A stretch of 64,000 bases of DNA from Asterias rubens (GCF_902459465.1 NC_047081.1:10941857-11005856), one strand, 5' to 3'; counted from the first letter of the stretch, positions 11,404-21,836 are shown. The notes: generated by a model from the sequence alone, not told the origin. A program made the numbers and translations.

Positions 11404-11540
11404 ATTTGCAAGGGTCGTGGGTTCGAATCCCGTCCGAGTAATATGCCTGTGATATTTTTTCACAGGACTCGGGAAAGTACTGAGTACACAGTGCTAACAC
11501 ACATCGGTGTATGGGTAAAAAAAACAGAATTAATATTCCT
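11404..11540 (+). mobile_element. tRNA-derived SINE, family 2
   Basis: Contains the B-box-like GGTTCGAATCCCGTCC followed by GTAATATGCCTGTGA, CTCGGGAAAGTACTGAGTA and ACACATCGGTGTATGGG. The same tail occurs at 33690-33835 (+), 45850-45935 (-) and 60045-60212 (-). The 5' tRNA half is truncated. Confidence 0.7.
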
Positions 11541-11894
11541 TATCCCCGATGCAACATCTATTATTATGAAGTTCATGTTGTTAAAAAAATGAAAGATCGT
11601 TATGGTTTTTTTTTTTTAGTGAGAAGCATTGCAGCTGTTGAGAGTAGGCTATAAACTATTAATTTGAGAAAGATTTCCCTTCGGATAATATTGTTCACCT
11701 CAAATTATTTTAATCTCAGCATTAATCAATTAGCATTTCAGAGGGGTGGTATCACTTCGCTAAATGTTCATGGATACGACATTTCTTGTGAAATCCAGTG
11801 ACAATTATTCTACAATTTTGTGTTTGTTTTTATCAACAAGTAGACATTAAGTTTAACTGAAACGTTAACATGTGACTTTTATTTTTATTTTAAT

Positions 11895-12115
11895 GTTCGG
11901 CTTGTGGTTTCTTTGCCGCCTCTGGAACTCTCTGCCTCAAAGTCCAAGAGATACAAATGACATTTCTCACTTCCAAAACTCCCTTAAAACACATCTTGCC
12001 AGACTGGCCTTTGAACACATCTGAGATTTCTTCTATTGACCTGGACCGGCGCCTTTGAAATGGGTATTCAAAGAAAGTGCGCCTTACAAATGCTGTGATT
12101 TATTTATTATTATAT
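11895..12115 (+). mobile_element. LINE 3'-end remnant (duplication copy B)
   Basis: Near-identical counterpart of 1540-1760, with the same WNSLP-type tail and TTTATTTATTATTAT. Homology between the two duplication halves starts just before it, at about 11733 (versus 1375), with CAATTAGCATTTCAGAGG. Confidence 0.6.
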
Positions 12116-12196
12116 CAAACTTTGGTCCTCTGACTTGAGACTTGATCAGGTTAAGTAGCCTTCCTTCAAATTTGTACTAGCTTTTACCTTGAGATC

Positions 12197-12664
12197 TATA
12201 GACCTTTCTTTTGCAACGTCACAGCCCGAGTTTTTGCCAACCCAGATTGGAAAACTATGGAAAGCCGTAAGTGCAAATCAAGAAAAGATCGCTATTTTTG
12301 GTAACGATCTAACCAAATTTGTTGATTTTGTTTAAAATAAAACAACTAATTATAAGAGGTATTTTGTTTAATTGAAAGTTTGCAGAAAGTGTTGAATTTT
12401 GTTAAAACATATGTTATTACGATTGAATGTTTTACTAACATTCGGCCGACCATGCCAACCGAGGCGGTTTGTTTATCAACAAAAGAAAGGTCTATATACC
12501 TTTATCACGCTGTCTTGTTCATGTTCCCTGTTTTCAATAGGAGTAATGGATGCCAACATTCATTGCGCATGGCACCAGACTATTATTTCGTCTAGCCTCA
12601 GTTTGGTTACAATGAGTGGGAATGGAGTAAAATCAAGATGACTATACACCGTGATAAAGGTATA
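12197..12664. mobile_element. TIR element with ATAGACCTT tips (copy B)
   Basis: Duplicate of the element at 1843-2312. Its right tip has lost two bases (AAAGGTATA instead of AAAGGTCTATA). As a result the TRIM copy B reading frame runs six further codons into the element before stopping at 12642. Confidence 0.65.
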
Positions 12665-15600
12665 CTGTAACCTCCTCCTTCAGCGTTTTAAACAACTTCA
12701 ATTTCTGACTGTTTCGCTCAGCGACCACAAGTGTGCCATTCCCAGTCACCCCGATGTCGATGACAGGCTGGGAGATGTTACCACTTGTCAAACACCCAAC
12801 GAAGCTTCCACATGAAGTGTACTGGTGAATGTGGATCTCCTGAGCGCCCTCTATTGATACAGCCACGTAGATGATGTCCCGGCTGTCACGACAAAGGCCA
12901 GAGCAGATGACTGAAGCTTCTTTCTCACCGTCCGTCGTCGATCTTGCCACGGTTGGGTGAATGGTCAAAGACCTGGCATCGTTGTCTTCCAAACACTCGA
13001 CACGAGCTGGCTTCCTTGAAGCGACTAGGATGCGCCCTCTGCTGGTACATGCAAGGAAATCAGGTTTAATATCAACTGGTATCTTGCGGACCATGGAACC
13101 GTTGGACGTGTCGAGAATGACAATCCCTTGCCAGTTAGAGTAGCTTATGACGATTTCTTGATTCCTGTAGTGTACCACTTTGACAGGCTGACCAAGGCGG
13201 ATGTTTGAGCCATCTTGCACGATGGAAGCAGGGACGGCGTGTTCTTGCAACGTTACATTAGAGTTTGAGTAAAGAACCACATACGTATCGTATACCAAAA
13301 CTGTTGTGCAAGAGGCATTTCCGCTGTCTATAAGTGTTGCTACGAAATCCATGCCTATTCAATAAAGAAGAAAAGACAGGTGTGTAATCTCAATTTTCGT
13401 AAATGCAGCAGACGACTTCGGAACCAGCAATTTGGATTTACCCTTCATCTGTAGACATCATGTCTTGGTTCAAGACTCTCCTGGATTTGTCACAAGAGGG
13501 CGCGCTTTCACCCCCAACGCGCTATCAACCATGAACCGCTATCACCCGATAACCGCTATCACAGGAGTGTGATAGCGGTTTTATCACCCGAGAACCGCTA
13601 TCACACTCCTGTGATAGCGGTTTTATCACCCGAGAACCGCTATCACAGGAGTGTGATAGCGGTTATCACCCGAGAACCGCTATCACACTCCTGTGATAGC
13701 GGTTTTATCACCCGAGAACCGCTATCACACTCCTGTGATAGCGGTTATCACCCGAGAACCGCTATCACACTCCTGTGATAGCGGTTCTCGGGTGATAGCG
13801 GTTCTAGTCTGGTCCCCTGACCAAAGATTCCTTGACGTCTCTTGTTAAAAATCTTAGGTCAGGTATCACATAGAGCATGACGCAACTTGTCAGGGTCGGG
13901 GGTCATCTCCAGGGAAACCATGTCTGCACTAGTTGCGATAACGTAACCCTCCTCCCGACGGCGGCCGCCAGGCAGGCCGGAGGGTTACGAGATTATTTTG
14001 ATCGGCAATTATGACAATCTGGTTCAACACGTATAATTTCGACAGCTAGTCTAGTCACCAGATTTGCCCCATTTTTACCACTTTCAAAAATCATGAAACT
14101 TAATCCTCAATCAATGTCTAATGAACACTTAAGTCAAAACACCTTTGAAAAAATATTTTTGAAGAAAAACGACAAAAACTTACCAGATCCCGGAGCGATT
14201 TCCCAGGTTCATATATTTTGAACTTGTCGCATCGCTTTGCAAACGCTTTGTTTAGGCACAACGCCTGCATTGGCAATAACTGGCATAAAAACTCCTGGAT
14301 CTACGGCCGACAGGACTGACATTACGATTCCGTACCGAACATCAACGATACTGTCCGAATGTTGACGACAACACGTTCGGAACATTTCGGATATCTTCGA
14401 AAAAGGAGGAATTCCTCCTTTTTGGTCACGTGAATTTGGGTGATACTGGACCCTAAATTCGACAGAGCCTAGTCGGAGATTTTGGGATCTGGGAACCAGA
14501 CTGTAGCGGTCCGTGGTTGATAGCGCGCCCTCTTGTGACAAATCCAGGAGAGTCTTGAACCAAGACTACTGTAGACACTGTGTCTAACATATGAATACCT
14601 TGCAGCTTAGCAAAACACCTGTTAAACCCAAGTCAAATTAGAGGGTTTGGGTACTTTTTGTACTATATAACAATGTCCAAAGATTTATATTAAACCAACA
14701 AAGTTTGAAGATAATTGTGGGAGAAAGCTTCCCTTAAAATATTACATGCTGAGGTGCTATATTTTTTTTTTGAATGAGTAAACAATGCCGCTAAAATAAT
14801 TGTTGTATCAGTGAGACGAAAATTATTTGAGCATGTACGTTTACCAGAACTGTGTGTAAACTTTGCTACCTTCTGTTGGTCCCTGTACCCACCCAGTGTG
14901 CGCGATACACTACCGGACAGGCATCGACTGATTTATTGTCGATCAGCAGTTTGTGATGCGAAACGCCAAAATAAGGATTTAAGTCCGAGTTAAAAGTAAC
15001 TCGATGCCCTCCCAAACTACTCGCAAGCTAATTGCGCCGCCCCTCGCAAGTGAAACAAACAAGTTCCCAACTCAGTGAAGACATACGTTGGACTAAAAAT
15101 AGTTTTAAGACCAAATTGAAAACTAACCTTATGACACGCCATTTTTTAATAATCTTTCTTCTTGTTAGCGCCTTGGCTGGATGTGTTTTTGCGCGTTATC
15201 AATGTCTTTATAATTTATGATTATTATTAATCGTGACGGGGTACTAATGAATCAGGGTGAGCTTTAAACGGTTTAATTTTTTATTTTGTTATTACCTATT
15301 GCAATAAAATGTTTTTTCTTTTACATTCTTACCGTGGTGTTCATCGATATATCGCTGTAGACCCCCAGTATTAAGAAAGACCTTGACACTATATGAAGAA
15401 GAAACGAGGATTTCATCATTCGAGGAAGCTGCAGCCCTACTGATTATGTTGGCACCGGTATCTCTTTCATAACCTGTAGATTCATAACCTCCATATTCAT
15501 TCCAATAACATTCTTCATGACAATCGGTATTGGTCTTGATCTCCCACACAAACTTCCAAGTTGCTCCCAGAATCAGCTCACCGAGTGCCGTGTCATCGCT

Positions 15601-16977
15601 ACTCTGGAACACCATCTTCGAGTATTCGACGGGTAGCCTGCGGGGGCTCTGGGCAAGAAGAACACGCAGATGGCTGTCGACGACAAGGTGGAGATTAAGA
15701 AAATCCACGTTGGAGCTCGACTTCACAGCGTCTGAAGCCGTCTCCAGGGTCTGACGCATATGCAGGACGTCATCGCTCGTCATTTTACCAACTTCTTCGA
15801 TCTTGGATTTTCTAAGTTCGATAGACTTCAAAAGATTCTCCAAACTGTTGGCCACTTTGGACTTGTCTGCGTCAATTTCCTGAGCAGCCGCTGATGTTAA
15901 ACTGCTTCTTAAGTCCTCGAGTGTATCATGTGTTTTAAGCAAGGATTCAACAGTGTTGCCAAACGCATTGAGAGAGCTGTCGAAGTTATCCAACTTCTCC
16001 TCAATTGTTTTTGAATAAATCTGCTCGTTCACATTCTTGACGGGTGTCAACGCCTCGGGTTTTGTCTCACTGGGGATCTTGATCCCGGCTTGGGACAATA
16101 ACTTTGTATGAATATTCTGTCGTTTGGAGATATCATTGGAAATGTTCGCTTCTCTTTGCACAATCTTGCTTCTTTCTTCAGCTGCTTTGTTGGTCACTTC
16201 CTCACGAGCTAAGACCATCGCCTTCTGCAGATCGGTGTTAATCTTAGTTAACTCCGCGCTTGCTTCCTCAAAAACCTTTAAATTCACCTCGACCTTTTGA
16301 ATCAGCTCTCTTGTGTTTTCCTTAGCTCGAGCAGCAGCCTCGTCCACGGTAGTGAAGTTATGAGCGGGATCACGGTGTTCAACAACGGTGCAGTCTCTAC
16401 AGATCAGCTGATTGCATGTCAGGCAGTAGAACCTCTTCTTCTCTCCTCTGTGTTTTTCACAAGGTGGTTCGTCTTGAGCTTTGTTCCGGAGGCCCACTGC
16501 GCCGGACCGTAGGGTTTCCAGCGCCACGATGTCATGACCAGCCATGCCAGAGATGCGTTGGTGGATAGCCTGACAGCTTGCGCAGATGAAGAATTGACAG
16601 TCCATGCATCTGGACTTTGCCTCTTGTTGGTCGGTGCACAACTCACAAATCACCTTCTTAGCCTTGGGCTGGGTGAGTTTCTCTTGGAGAGTAAAGTCTT
16701 CGACCATGCTCACGAGGTGGAAGTTGGTCTTGAGGCCGGCCACAACATCCGTGCCTGGATCAAGCGTCGTTGTCTTACGGCAAACAGGACATTTGATGAT
16801 GGAAGGATCTTCGGTAGACTTCTGGTATGTTGCGAGACATCTTTCGCAAAAGTTGTGGAGACAATCCAAAATTTTGGGTTCACTGTACCTCTCGTGGCAG
16901 ATGATACATTCTAAGTGACTCTTGCTGATCTTGCTTAAAACAGCCGCAACTTCAGCATCGGATTTCTTGCCCGCCAT
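12642..16977 (-). CDS. TRIM-family E3 ubiquitin ligase, copy B (TRIM56-like)
   Basis: Coding exons 16977-15333 and 13354-12642, phase 1 junction, about 785 aa. Same architecture as copy A: C3HC4 RING at 24-66, two B-boxes, coiled coil, NHL-like C-terminal exon. The start MAGKKSDAE follows a consensus acceptor (TTGACAG, 16982), as in copy A. RING, B-boxes, the region after the coiled coil and exon 2 are very close to copy A, but the coiled coil (about 215-430) is strongly diverged. Copy B also has an extra tyrosine/glycine-rich stretch of about 19 residues near the end of exon 1 (around EECYWNEYGGYES). The intron (13355-15332) contains a 1.1-kb composite transposon. The C-terminus ends VTVYLYHGV, where the last six residues come from a TIR element. 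Function as E3 ligase is inferred from intact RING ligands. Confidence 0.88.
13532..13803. repeat. Palindromic tandem array, unit about 44 bp
   Basis: Six or so units built from ACCGCTATCACACTCCTG and its complement CAGGAGTGTGATAGCGGT, joined by ATCACCCGAG spacers. Each unit is itself a hairpin, and the centre (ACACTCCTGTG or CAGGAGTGTG) flips orientation between units. It lies inside the 13462-14566 element. Confidence 0.85.
13806..14502. mobile_element. Nested TIR element with AGTCTGGTTCCC ends
   Basis: Begins AGTCTGGTCCCCTGACC and ends GGGAACCAGACT; flanked by TAGCGGTT / TAGCGGTC, a probable 8-bp target duplication made from the palindromic array it landed in. It contains a hairpin (about 13930-13992) related to the MITE at 25856-25936, and a minus-strand ORF (within 14209-14456) followed by a splice-donor-like CTGGTAAGTTTT at about 14185. 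A solo end (GGGAACCAGACT) also occurs near 21570. Confidence 0.75.
15030..15230 (+). mobile_element. LINE 3'-end remnant in TRIM copy B
   Basis: Homologous to 3560-3755 in copy A. It reads KTKLKTNLMTRHF then LLVSALAGCVFAR, a decayed C-terminal tail typical of non-LTR elements. It lies just downstream of TRIM copy B exon 1. Confidence 0.5.
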
Positions 16978-17213
16978 TTTTCTGTCAAAAAATGAGACAA
17001 ATGCCACATTTTCATAAAGACACCAAAATCACTATTAAGGCGGCAAATTTAACAATAAAAAAATTACATGATCACAATATGGCTGTCAGTGTATCTCTTT
17101 GTGTTTTCTGAACATCACATCTGATTGGCTGCATATAAAAAATACATGTAGAGGTGTTTGAGCGCGTGTCAGCGCCCTTGATCAATGCATGAGATGGTGA
17201 CACTGATCTCGAG

Positions 17214-17327
17214 ATTGGGCCGTATCCGAATTGGCGGCTATATTGAAGTACATGACGCCCTTAGCAACACCCCTGGCAACGGTCGTAGCCGCAGCCGTAG
17301 CTACCAATTCGGACACGGCCTTATTGA
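17214..17327. mobile_element. Short TIR element, GGCCGTATCCGAATTGG type
   Basis: Inverted ends GGCCGTATCCGAATTGG and CCAATTCGGACACGGCC, with a GTCGTAGCCGCAGCCGTAG-like interior. A related sequence is at about 54195-54313 inside a P450 intron. Confidence 0.6.
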
Positions 17328-17506
17328 CCCATTTCACCTGACGTCATCATCAGAAAAATCTTGAATGCGCCATACTGGTGGGCAATTTCACTGTGCGTTT
17401 TCATATAATAACTCTATGCATAGAGTATGCTGTGCGTTATGCAGTGAAGTGCGCATTTTAGGCGACGCGGCGTTAATACACGTAAACCTAACTGCCCACC
17501 AAGCAA

Positions 17507-17662
17507 CATAGACCTTATCGCATATACCAATGCGCAAGCGCAGACTGTTGAATGAGGTGCATTGTGGGATAGATATGAATCAAATTTGGATACCAGCTAG
17601 ACCACAATGCACCTAATTCCAAGCGTTACGCGCGCGCCCCGGTATTTGCGAAAAGGTCTATG
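17507..17662. mobile_element. TIR element, CATAGACCTT ends
   Basis: 156 bp with CATAGACCTTATCGCATATA at the left and its imperfect complement ending AAAAGGTCTATG. It shares the tip sequence with the elements at 1843, 12197, 24437 and 47804 although the interiors differ. Confidence 0.65.
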
Positions 17663-17822
17663 GCGAACGTGGCAACAGTCGCCGCGTGTGACGCGCGTGC
17701 AATTGCAAGAGGTCAATAATTGAACTTTCGATTCGGGACTGTATGTAGAGCGTATAAAGGACGGAAAATAACAGAACGCGGCGGTCCGGGCGCTCAGCCT
17801 CATACGCTCTCGTCCCATAAAC

Positions 17823-17957
17823 TGGGGTCGATTTCACAAAGAGTTAGGACTAGTACTAGCAGATATACAAATTGCATGGATAGTCCTAAGTTAGGACGAG
17901 TACCTGGTCCTAACTCGAGATAAGAATAGTCCTAACTCTTTGTGAAACCCACCCCTG
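17823..17957 (+). mobile_element. GGGGTCGATTTCACAAAG-type MITE
   Basis: Inverted ends GGGGTCGATTTCACAAAG and CTTTGTGAAACCCACCCC with repeated TAGGACTAGT / CCTAACT words inside. Related copies: 26888-27028, a half near 21650-21730, and an end at 58312. Confidence 0.8.
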
Positions 17958-18027
17958 TTTCTATATTCGTATTCGTGTTGAGAAATTAGTAGGCCTATAC
18001 GTGGCAAATTCTTCCTTTAGATTGAAT

Positions 18028-18169
18028 GGGAGACTTTCTGGGACGATAGAGGGCAGCAGACTTACCGGGTAAATCCATTGTTCTCAGAATTATGCGCATG
18101 TTCAGAACTACGTAAACAATGGAATTTTACCCGGTATGTCTGCTGCCACCTAGCGTTGGAAAGTCTCCT
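18028..18169. mobile_element. 142-bp hairpin MITE
   Basis: Inverted ends GGAGACTTTCTGGGACGATA and a complement ending GGAAAGTCTCC, plus an inner pair around TACCGGGTAAATCCATTGTT / AACAATGGAATTTTACCCGG. Flanking ATTGAATG / ATTGAAGT suggest an 8-bp target duplication. Confidence 0.7.
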
Positions 18170-18878
18170 ATTGAAGTGGAAATTGTCACCTGTATAAAAA
18201 TGAGCCGATCTTTTACTTATCGACCTTTCACTTGATGCGCAACTGCTTTTTATTTGATTTATACGGCTCAATGAACCAACAATAACCAGTAGGTCCCTAC
18301 TGCCACTAAAACCCTTCAACTTTTTCATTTATTTATTTCATGAAAACCTCCAAAAACGGAGAAGAAGAATCAAATTGCAAAACTGCAAAACAAATTCATA
18401 CACTTTTTATTTGCTGAGCAAAATTTAAATCTTTGTCAAATGTTCTGATGGATGCCCTCACGTTTTGAAGGTTATAGCAGTGTCTTTCGTAATAATTTCA
18501 ATAAAGCGCAATATCAAGTCATAGGCCTATTCAGTGAACAAAGGATGACTGTTGGATTCGGCTCACAATGTGTGTTGAAATGTAGTTCCCCATTTATGTG
18601 ATAAGTCCACATGCGGTAATTGATTGGCTCTTGGCCTGACTGCAGGATACAACTGCCGAAGTGTTTTTCATCGCAATATGAAAAGACGATTGTTGGCCTT
18701 AATCACAACCGAAAGGACAATTTCTGATACCCCCTTTGGCACGTTGACATTTTTAGTGGCAAAATAATAGGCTAAAATGTTCCACTTCACAGGTTCTAAA
18801 AACGTGTGAGTATTGGCAACCTTGGTTTGCCTTCATAGCAAAATAAAAAGGTTTTTTTATTTGACCAATAATGTTATC

Positions 18879-19078
18879 AAATTAATAAATATTCTTATTA
18901 CTCAAAACCAATATTAACTTAAAAACTGACTTGGTAACTACGTTACTTCAGCCGAGGGATCGAGTAGTTTCTCACAATGTTTTATACTGTTAACGGCTCT
19001 CCGTTGCTCGTTACCAATTAAGGTTTATGCTAATATTATATATTTTGAGTAAGTGCCAAACGTGTACAGTGCCTTTAA
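18879..19078 (-). mobile_element. CAGTGGACA-type MITE fragment
   Basis: Carries CACAATGTTTTATACTG, CCGTTGCTCGTTACCAAT and the end TGTACAGTGCCTTT, matching the right half of the family. Confidence 0.6.
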
Positions 19079-19292
19079 AAATATACCGATGAATAAAATT
19101 TAATAATATCATAACAAACGGTAGGCCTATAAACGACCCCTTAAAAGTAGTGTCTCGCTAAAAAGAGCATTATTTTGTTTTGCCATGTTTAAGTTTAAGT
19201 TTAAGGTAGGCCTACTGAAGGCATATTCCATTCAATATGATGTGTGTAAACAAAACAATATTTTGTCACAGACAGGGGTAGTATCCTCGTTA

Positions 19293-19598
19293 TTAAAGCC
19301 ATTGGACTCTTTCGGTTCAGAAAAAAATATTATTCCATGAAATACTTTACTTTTTAAGAAAACAGCAAAACAATATAAATTTACGTTAACGAGAATTACG
19401 GATTTATTTTAAATACATGTCATGACACGGCGAAACGCGCGGAAACAAGGGTGGGTTTTTCCATTGTTTTCTCCCGACTCCGATGACCGATTGAGCCTAA
19501 ATTTTCACAGGTTTGTTATTAATTGATATAGAAGTTGTGGTACACAAAGTGTGGGCCTTGGACAACACTGTTTACCGAAAGGGTCCAATGGCTTTAAT
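19293..19598. mobile_element. TIR element related to the CAGTGGACA family
   Basis: Ends TTAAAGCCATTGGACTCTTT and a complement reading AAAGGGTCCAATGGCTTTAA. The interior includes GATGACCGATTGAGCC and TTTTCACAGGTTTGTTATT, words shared with the CAGTGGACA family, so it looks like a sister subfamily. Confidence 0.7.
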
Positions 19599-19609
19599 CT
19601 ATAGTCAGT

Positions 19610-19810
19610 TAACTCCCAGGGAAAAAAATCCCATTGAATCCCATTTTTATATTTTGAATGGGATTAATGGGATCTATTGTTTTAATAGGATTCAATGGGA
19701 TTCAATTGGGTTAAAAAGGATCCCCTGTGGATCCCATCGGAATCCCATTGAATATGTCCCAAATTCCACAACAATCCCATTTAATCCCCGGTAATCCCAT
19801 TCAAATTTTC
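19610..19810. repeat. GGGATT/AATCCC-rich palindromic patch
   Basis: AATCCCATT and its complement AATGGGATT recur more than ten times in both orientations at irregular spacing. A single ORF runs through part of it (19513-19794) but is just the repeat translated. Confidence 0.6.
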
Positions 19811-20216
19811 TAATTTAAATTTATTCAAACATACAGCTGATCTTTAAAGTTCAATCCAGTCCAATAAATTAAATCCAATCACAATAAATCCCAAATCTTT
19901 GAGTTATAATTAAAATCAGCAACACCGTAACCCCCAAAAGCCAACTTCTCACAAACTGGTCAACAATTACCTAGCCCTAGAAGATATATAAAATGCAACC
20001 CACACTGTCGTGTAAAACTAGTGACCATGGTTTGACACAACACAAATTTTAGACAATCAATCATGGAGTCAAAACAACACTAAAAAACCAATGTTTCTTT
20101 GAAGCACACTATACAAAATGATCGCTGCAAGTGATCTAGAAACCACAGCGAAATGGTGCAGTGACATTTTGGGTACAAACCATACATAGCAGAGAAGAAA
20201 AATAAGTTTTACTCAC

Positions 20217-20281
20217 AGAAAAATCGCCAGACCAACTAGTAACACAGAGAACACAGAGTCGGTTGAGCGTGTATATTTATA
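20217..20281 (-). promoter_or_regulatory. TRIM copy B promoter and 5' UTR exon
   Basis: Minus strand: a perfect TATAAATA box (20281-20274), then a short ATG-less exon ending at 20217 before the donor GTGAGTAAAAC. The acceptor is at 16983-16982, 5 nt before the TRIM ATG. The whole block is duplicated upstream of TRIM copy A. The start site is inferred about 30 bp from the TATA box, near 20250. Confidence 0.65.
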
Positions 20282-20792
20282 GGGAGTGGTTCTTGGTAGA
20301 GTTCCGGGCAACGCACACTTTAAGCATTACTACGCAATTTACGTTTTATTTATTAATCGTTTTTTTTTATACATGACGGCAGAGTATTATACTTAAACCT
20401 AAGTGACATGTTAGAAAAACACACAAGACGATTAATGTGATTTTAAGATAATACAATGTTTAGAACTAATTTATAGGCGGACTAAGTTTTCTAATGTGAA
20501 TGTGGATGACCTATTATGACCCTCCATAGTACTACGACTTATCAACAGTGAAACCGAACTAAGATGGCGGCTGGGTGACGTCAATGCATATCGGCCGCTA
20601 AGGGAAGCAGCGCTGGGCCCTGTTCAGAAGGCCTATAGTCGTTACTCCTTTACAAGTTGAAAAACACATTCAACAATAGAATGACGCGATTTTGGGCTTT
20701 GGAATGTGATGTTACATGCAAGGGATCTATGCGCCTTTTCAGCGACCCGACATGCTTGAATGCGCGCAAACTTATAAAGTGCGTTAATGTTA

Positions 20793-20954
20793 AATGGGTG
20801 CGTGCCTTTAGCTTCCCCGGGTCGACCCCCGGTGTGTGGCGGGGTTTTTTTTTCCAGGACGAACGTGTGCAGACAATTTCCCACGTTCGTTTCGGGAGAA
20901 AATAACCGCCACAAACCGGGGTCGACCCAGGGAAACTAAACGAACGCACCCATT
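20793..20954. mobile_element. 162-bp GC-rich hairpin element
   Basis: Ends AATGGGTGCGTGCCTTTAGC and a complement ending GAACGCACCCATT; the inner arms CCGGGTCGACCCC / GGGGTCGACCCAGG form a long imperfect hairpin. The whole element could fold into one stem. Confidence 0.7.
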
Positions 20955-21836
20955 GTATTCATGCATGTTTTACGTCACGGACGTGATCAGAGTTTTGGGC
21001 ATCCTTGGCCCTATATAATGCCTTCCCTGCAAAATGCAACAGTTTACCATTTGACCAATGATTAAAATCCATAATATTACCGATGAATAAAATTAGGCCT
21101 ATCCAAAACAAAAGGTTGAAACTTAATTTTTTACTTGGAAAAGTTGTAATGTTTTGTTATCATAAAAGGGCATTATTTTGTATTGCCATACAAGTGTATA
21201 TCGTAAGCTACTCAAGGCATTCCATACGTGGCTAATGTTATAACAAAAAAGTACTTTCTATCTGAGTTAAACAGAGATAGCATAAACCGAGGTATTTTCT
21301 TGTTTCCTAGACATTACTTGGTTACATTATTTTATAAAGTTATTATTTTATAAAGTTTGTAAAAAAATCAACCTCATGATTTCACTGGCAATGTAAATTT
21401 GGTCTGCAGAAAAAGGCTTTGAAAAAAGTTCAATGTTTTAAGGAATTTTTATAGTGATTTAGTTTCATTTCAACACAGGAAAAACATCATCGAGATCAAC
21501 GTCATGATTTCACTAGTAATGTAAAATGGCCAGGGGAATGAATGCAAATATTATAATCAGTTAATTAATGGGAACCAGACTAGTTTATTTTTCCAGTCTC
21601 GTTTAGGTATAACATTGATATCAATTGGATACATTCAAGATGGCTGCACCCTGATGAATGTCTACAGGACGAGTAAAATTGTCCTATTCTCGAGAAGACT
21701 GGTCTCAACTCTTTGTGAAATCCACTCCTAAACAAAAAGCCCTTTAAAAAGTTCAATATTTTAGCAATTCAGTTTGAGTAGTCACTAAGGATCGAAACAA
21801 AAGGAAAGGAATTTCGCAACGAAGTTAGTTTGATTA

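Larger units (their letters stand above)
13462..14566. mobile_element. 1.1-kb composite TIR transposon in TRIM copy B intron
   Basis: Perfect 45-bp inverted ends (13462-13506 and 14522-14566), each starting GTCTTGGTTCAAGAC. Flanks repeat CTGTAGACA on both sides (13449 and 14569), a probable imperfect target duplication. Copy A has the uninterrupted target (TTGTAGACACTG, near 3088). The insertion therefore post-dates the gene duplication. The interior holds a palindromic array and a second nested element. No transposase is recognised. Confidence 0.82.
16982..20216 (-). other. Inferred 5' intron of TRIM copy B
   Basis: Runs from the donor after the 5' UTR exon (20216) to the acceptor before the ATG (16982). 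It contains several MITEs, listed separately, and no gene. Apart from the ends it is much more diverged from the copy A intron than the exons are, with different transposons in each. Confidence 0.55.

Noticed and set aside
13532-13803. CRISPR-like regularly spaced repeat
   Set aside because: The units are contiguous hairpins with no unique spacers and lie inside a TIR transposon in an animal genome.
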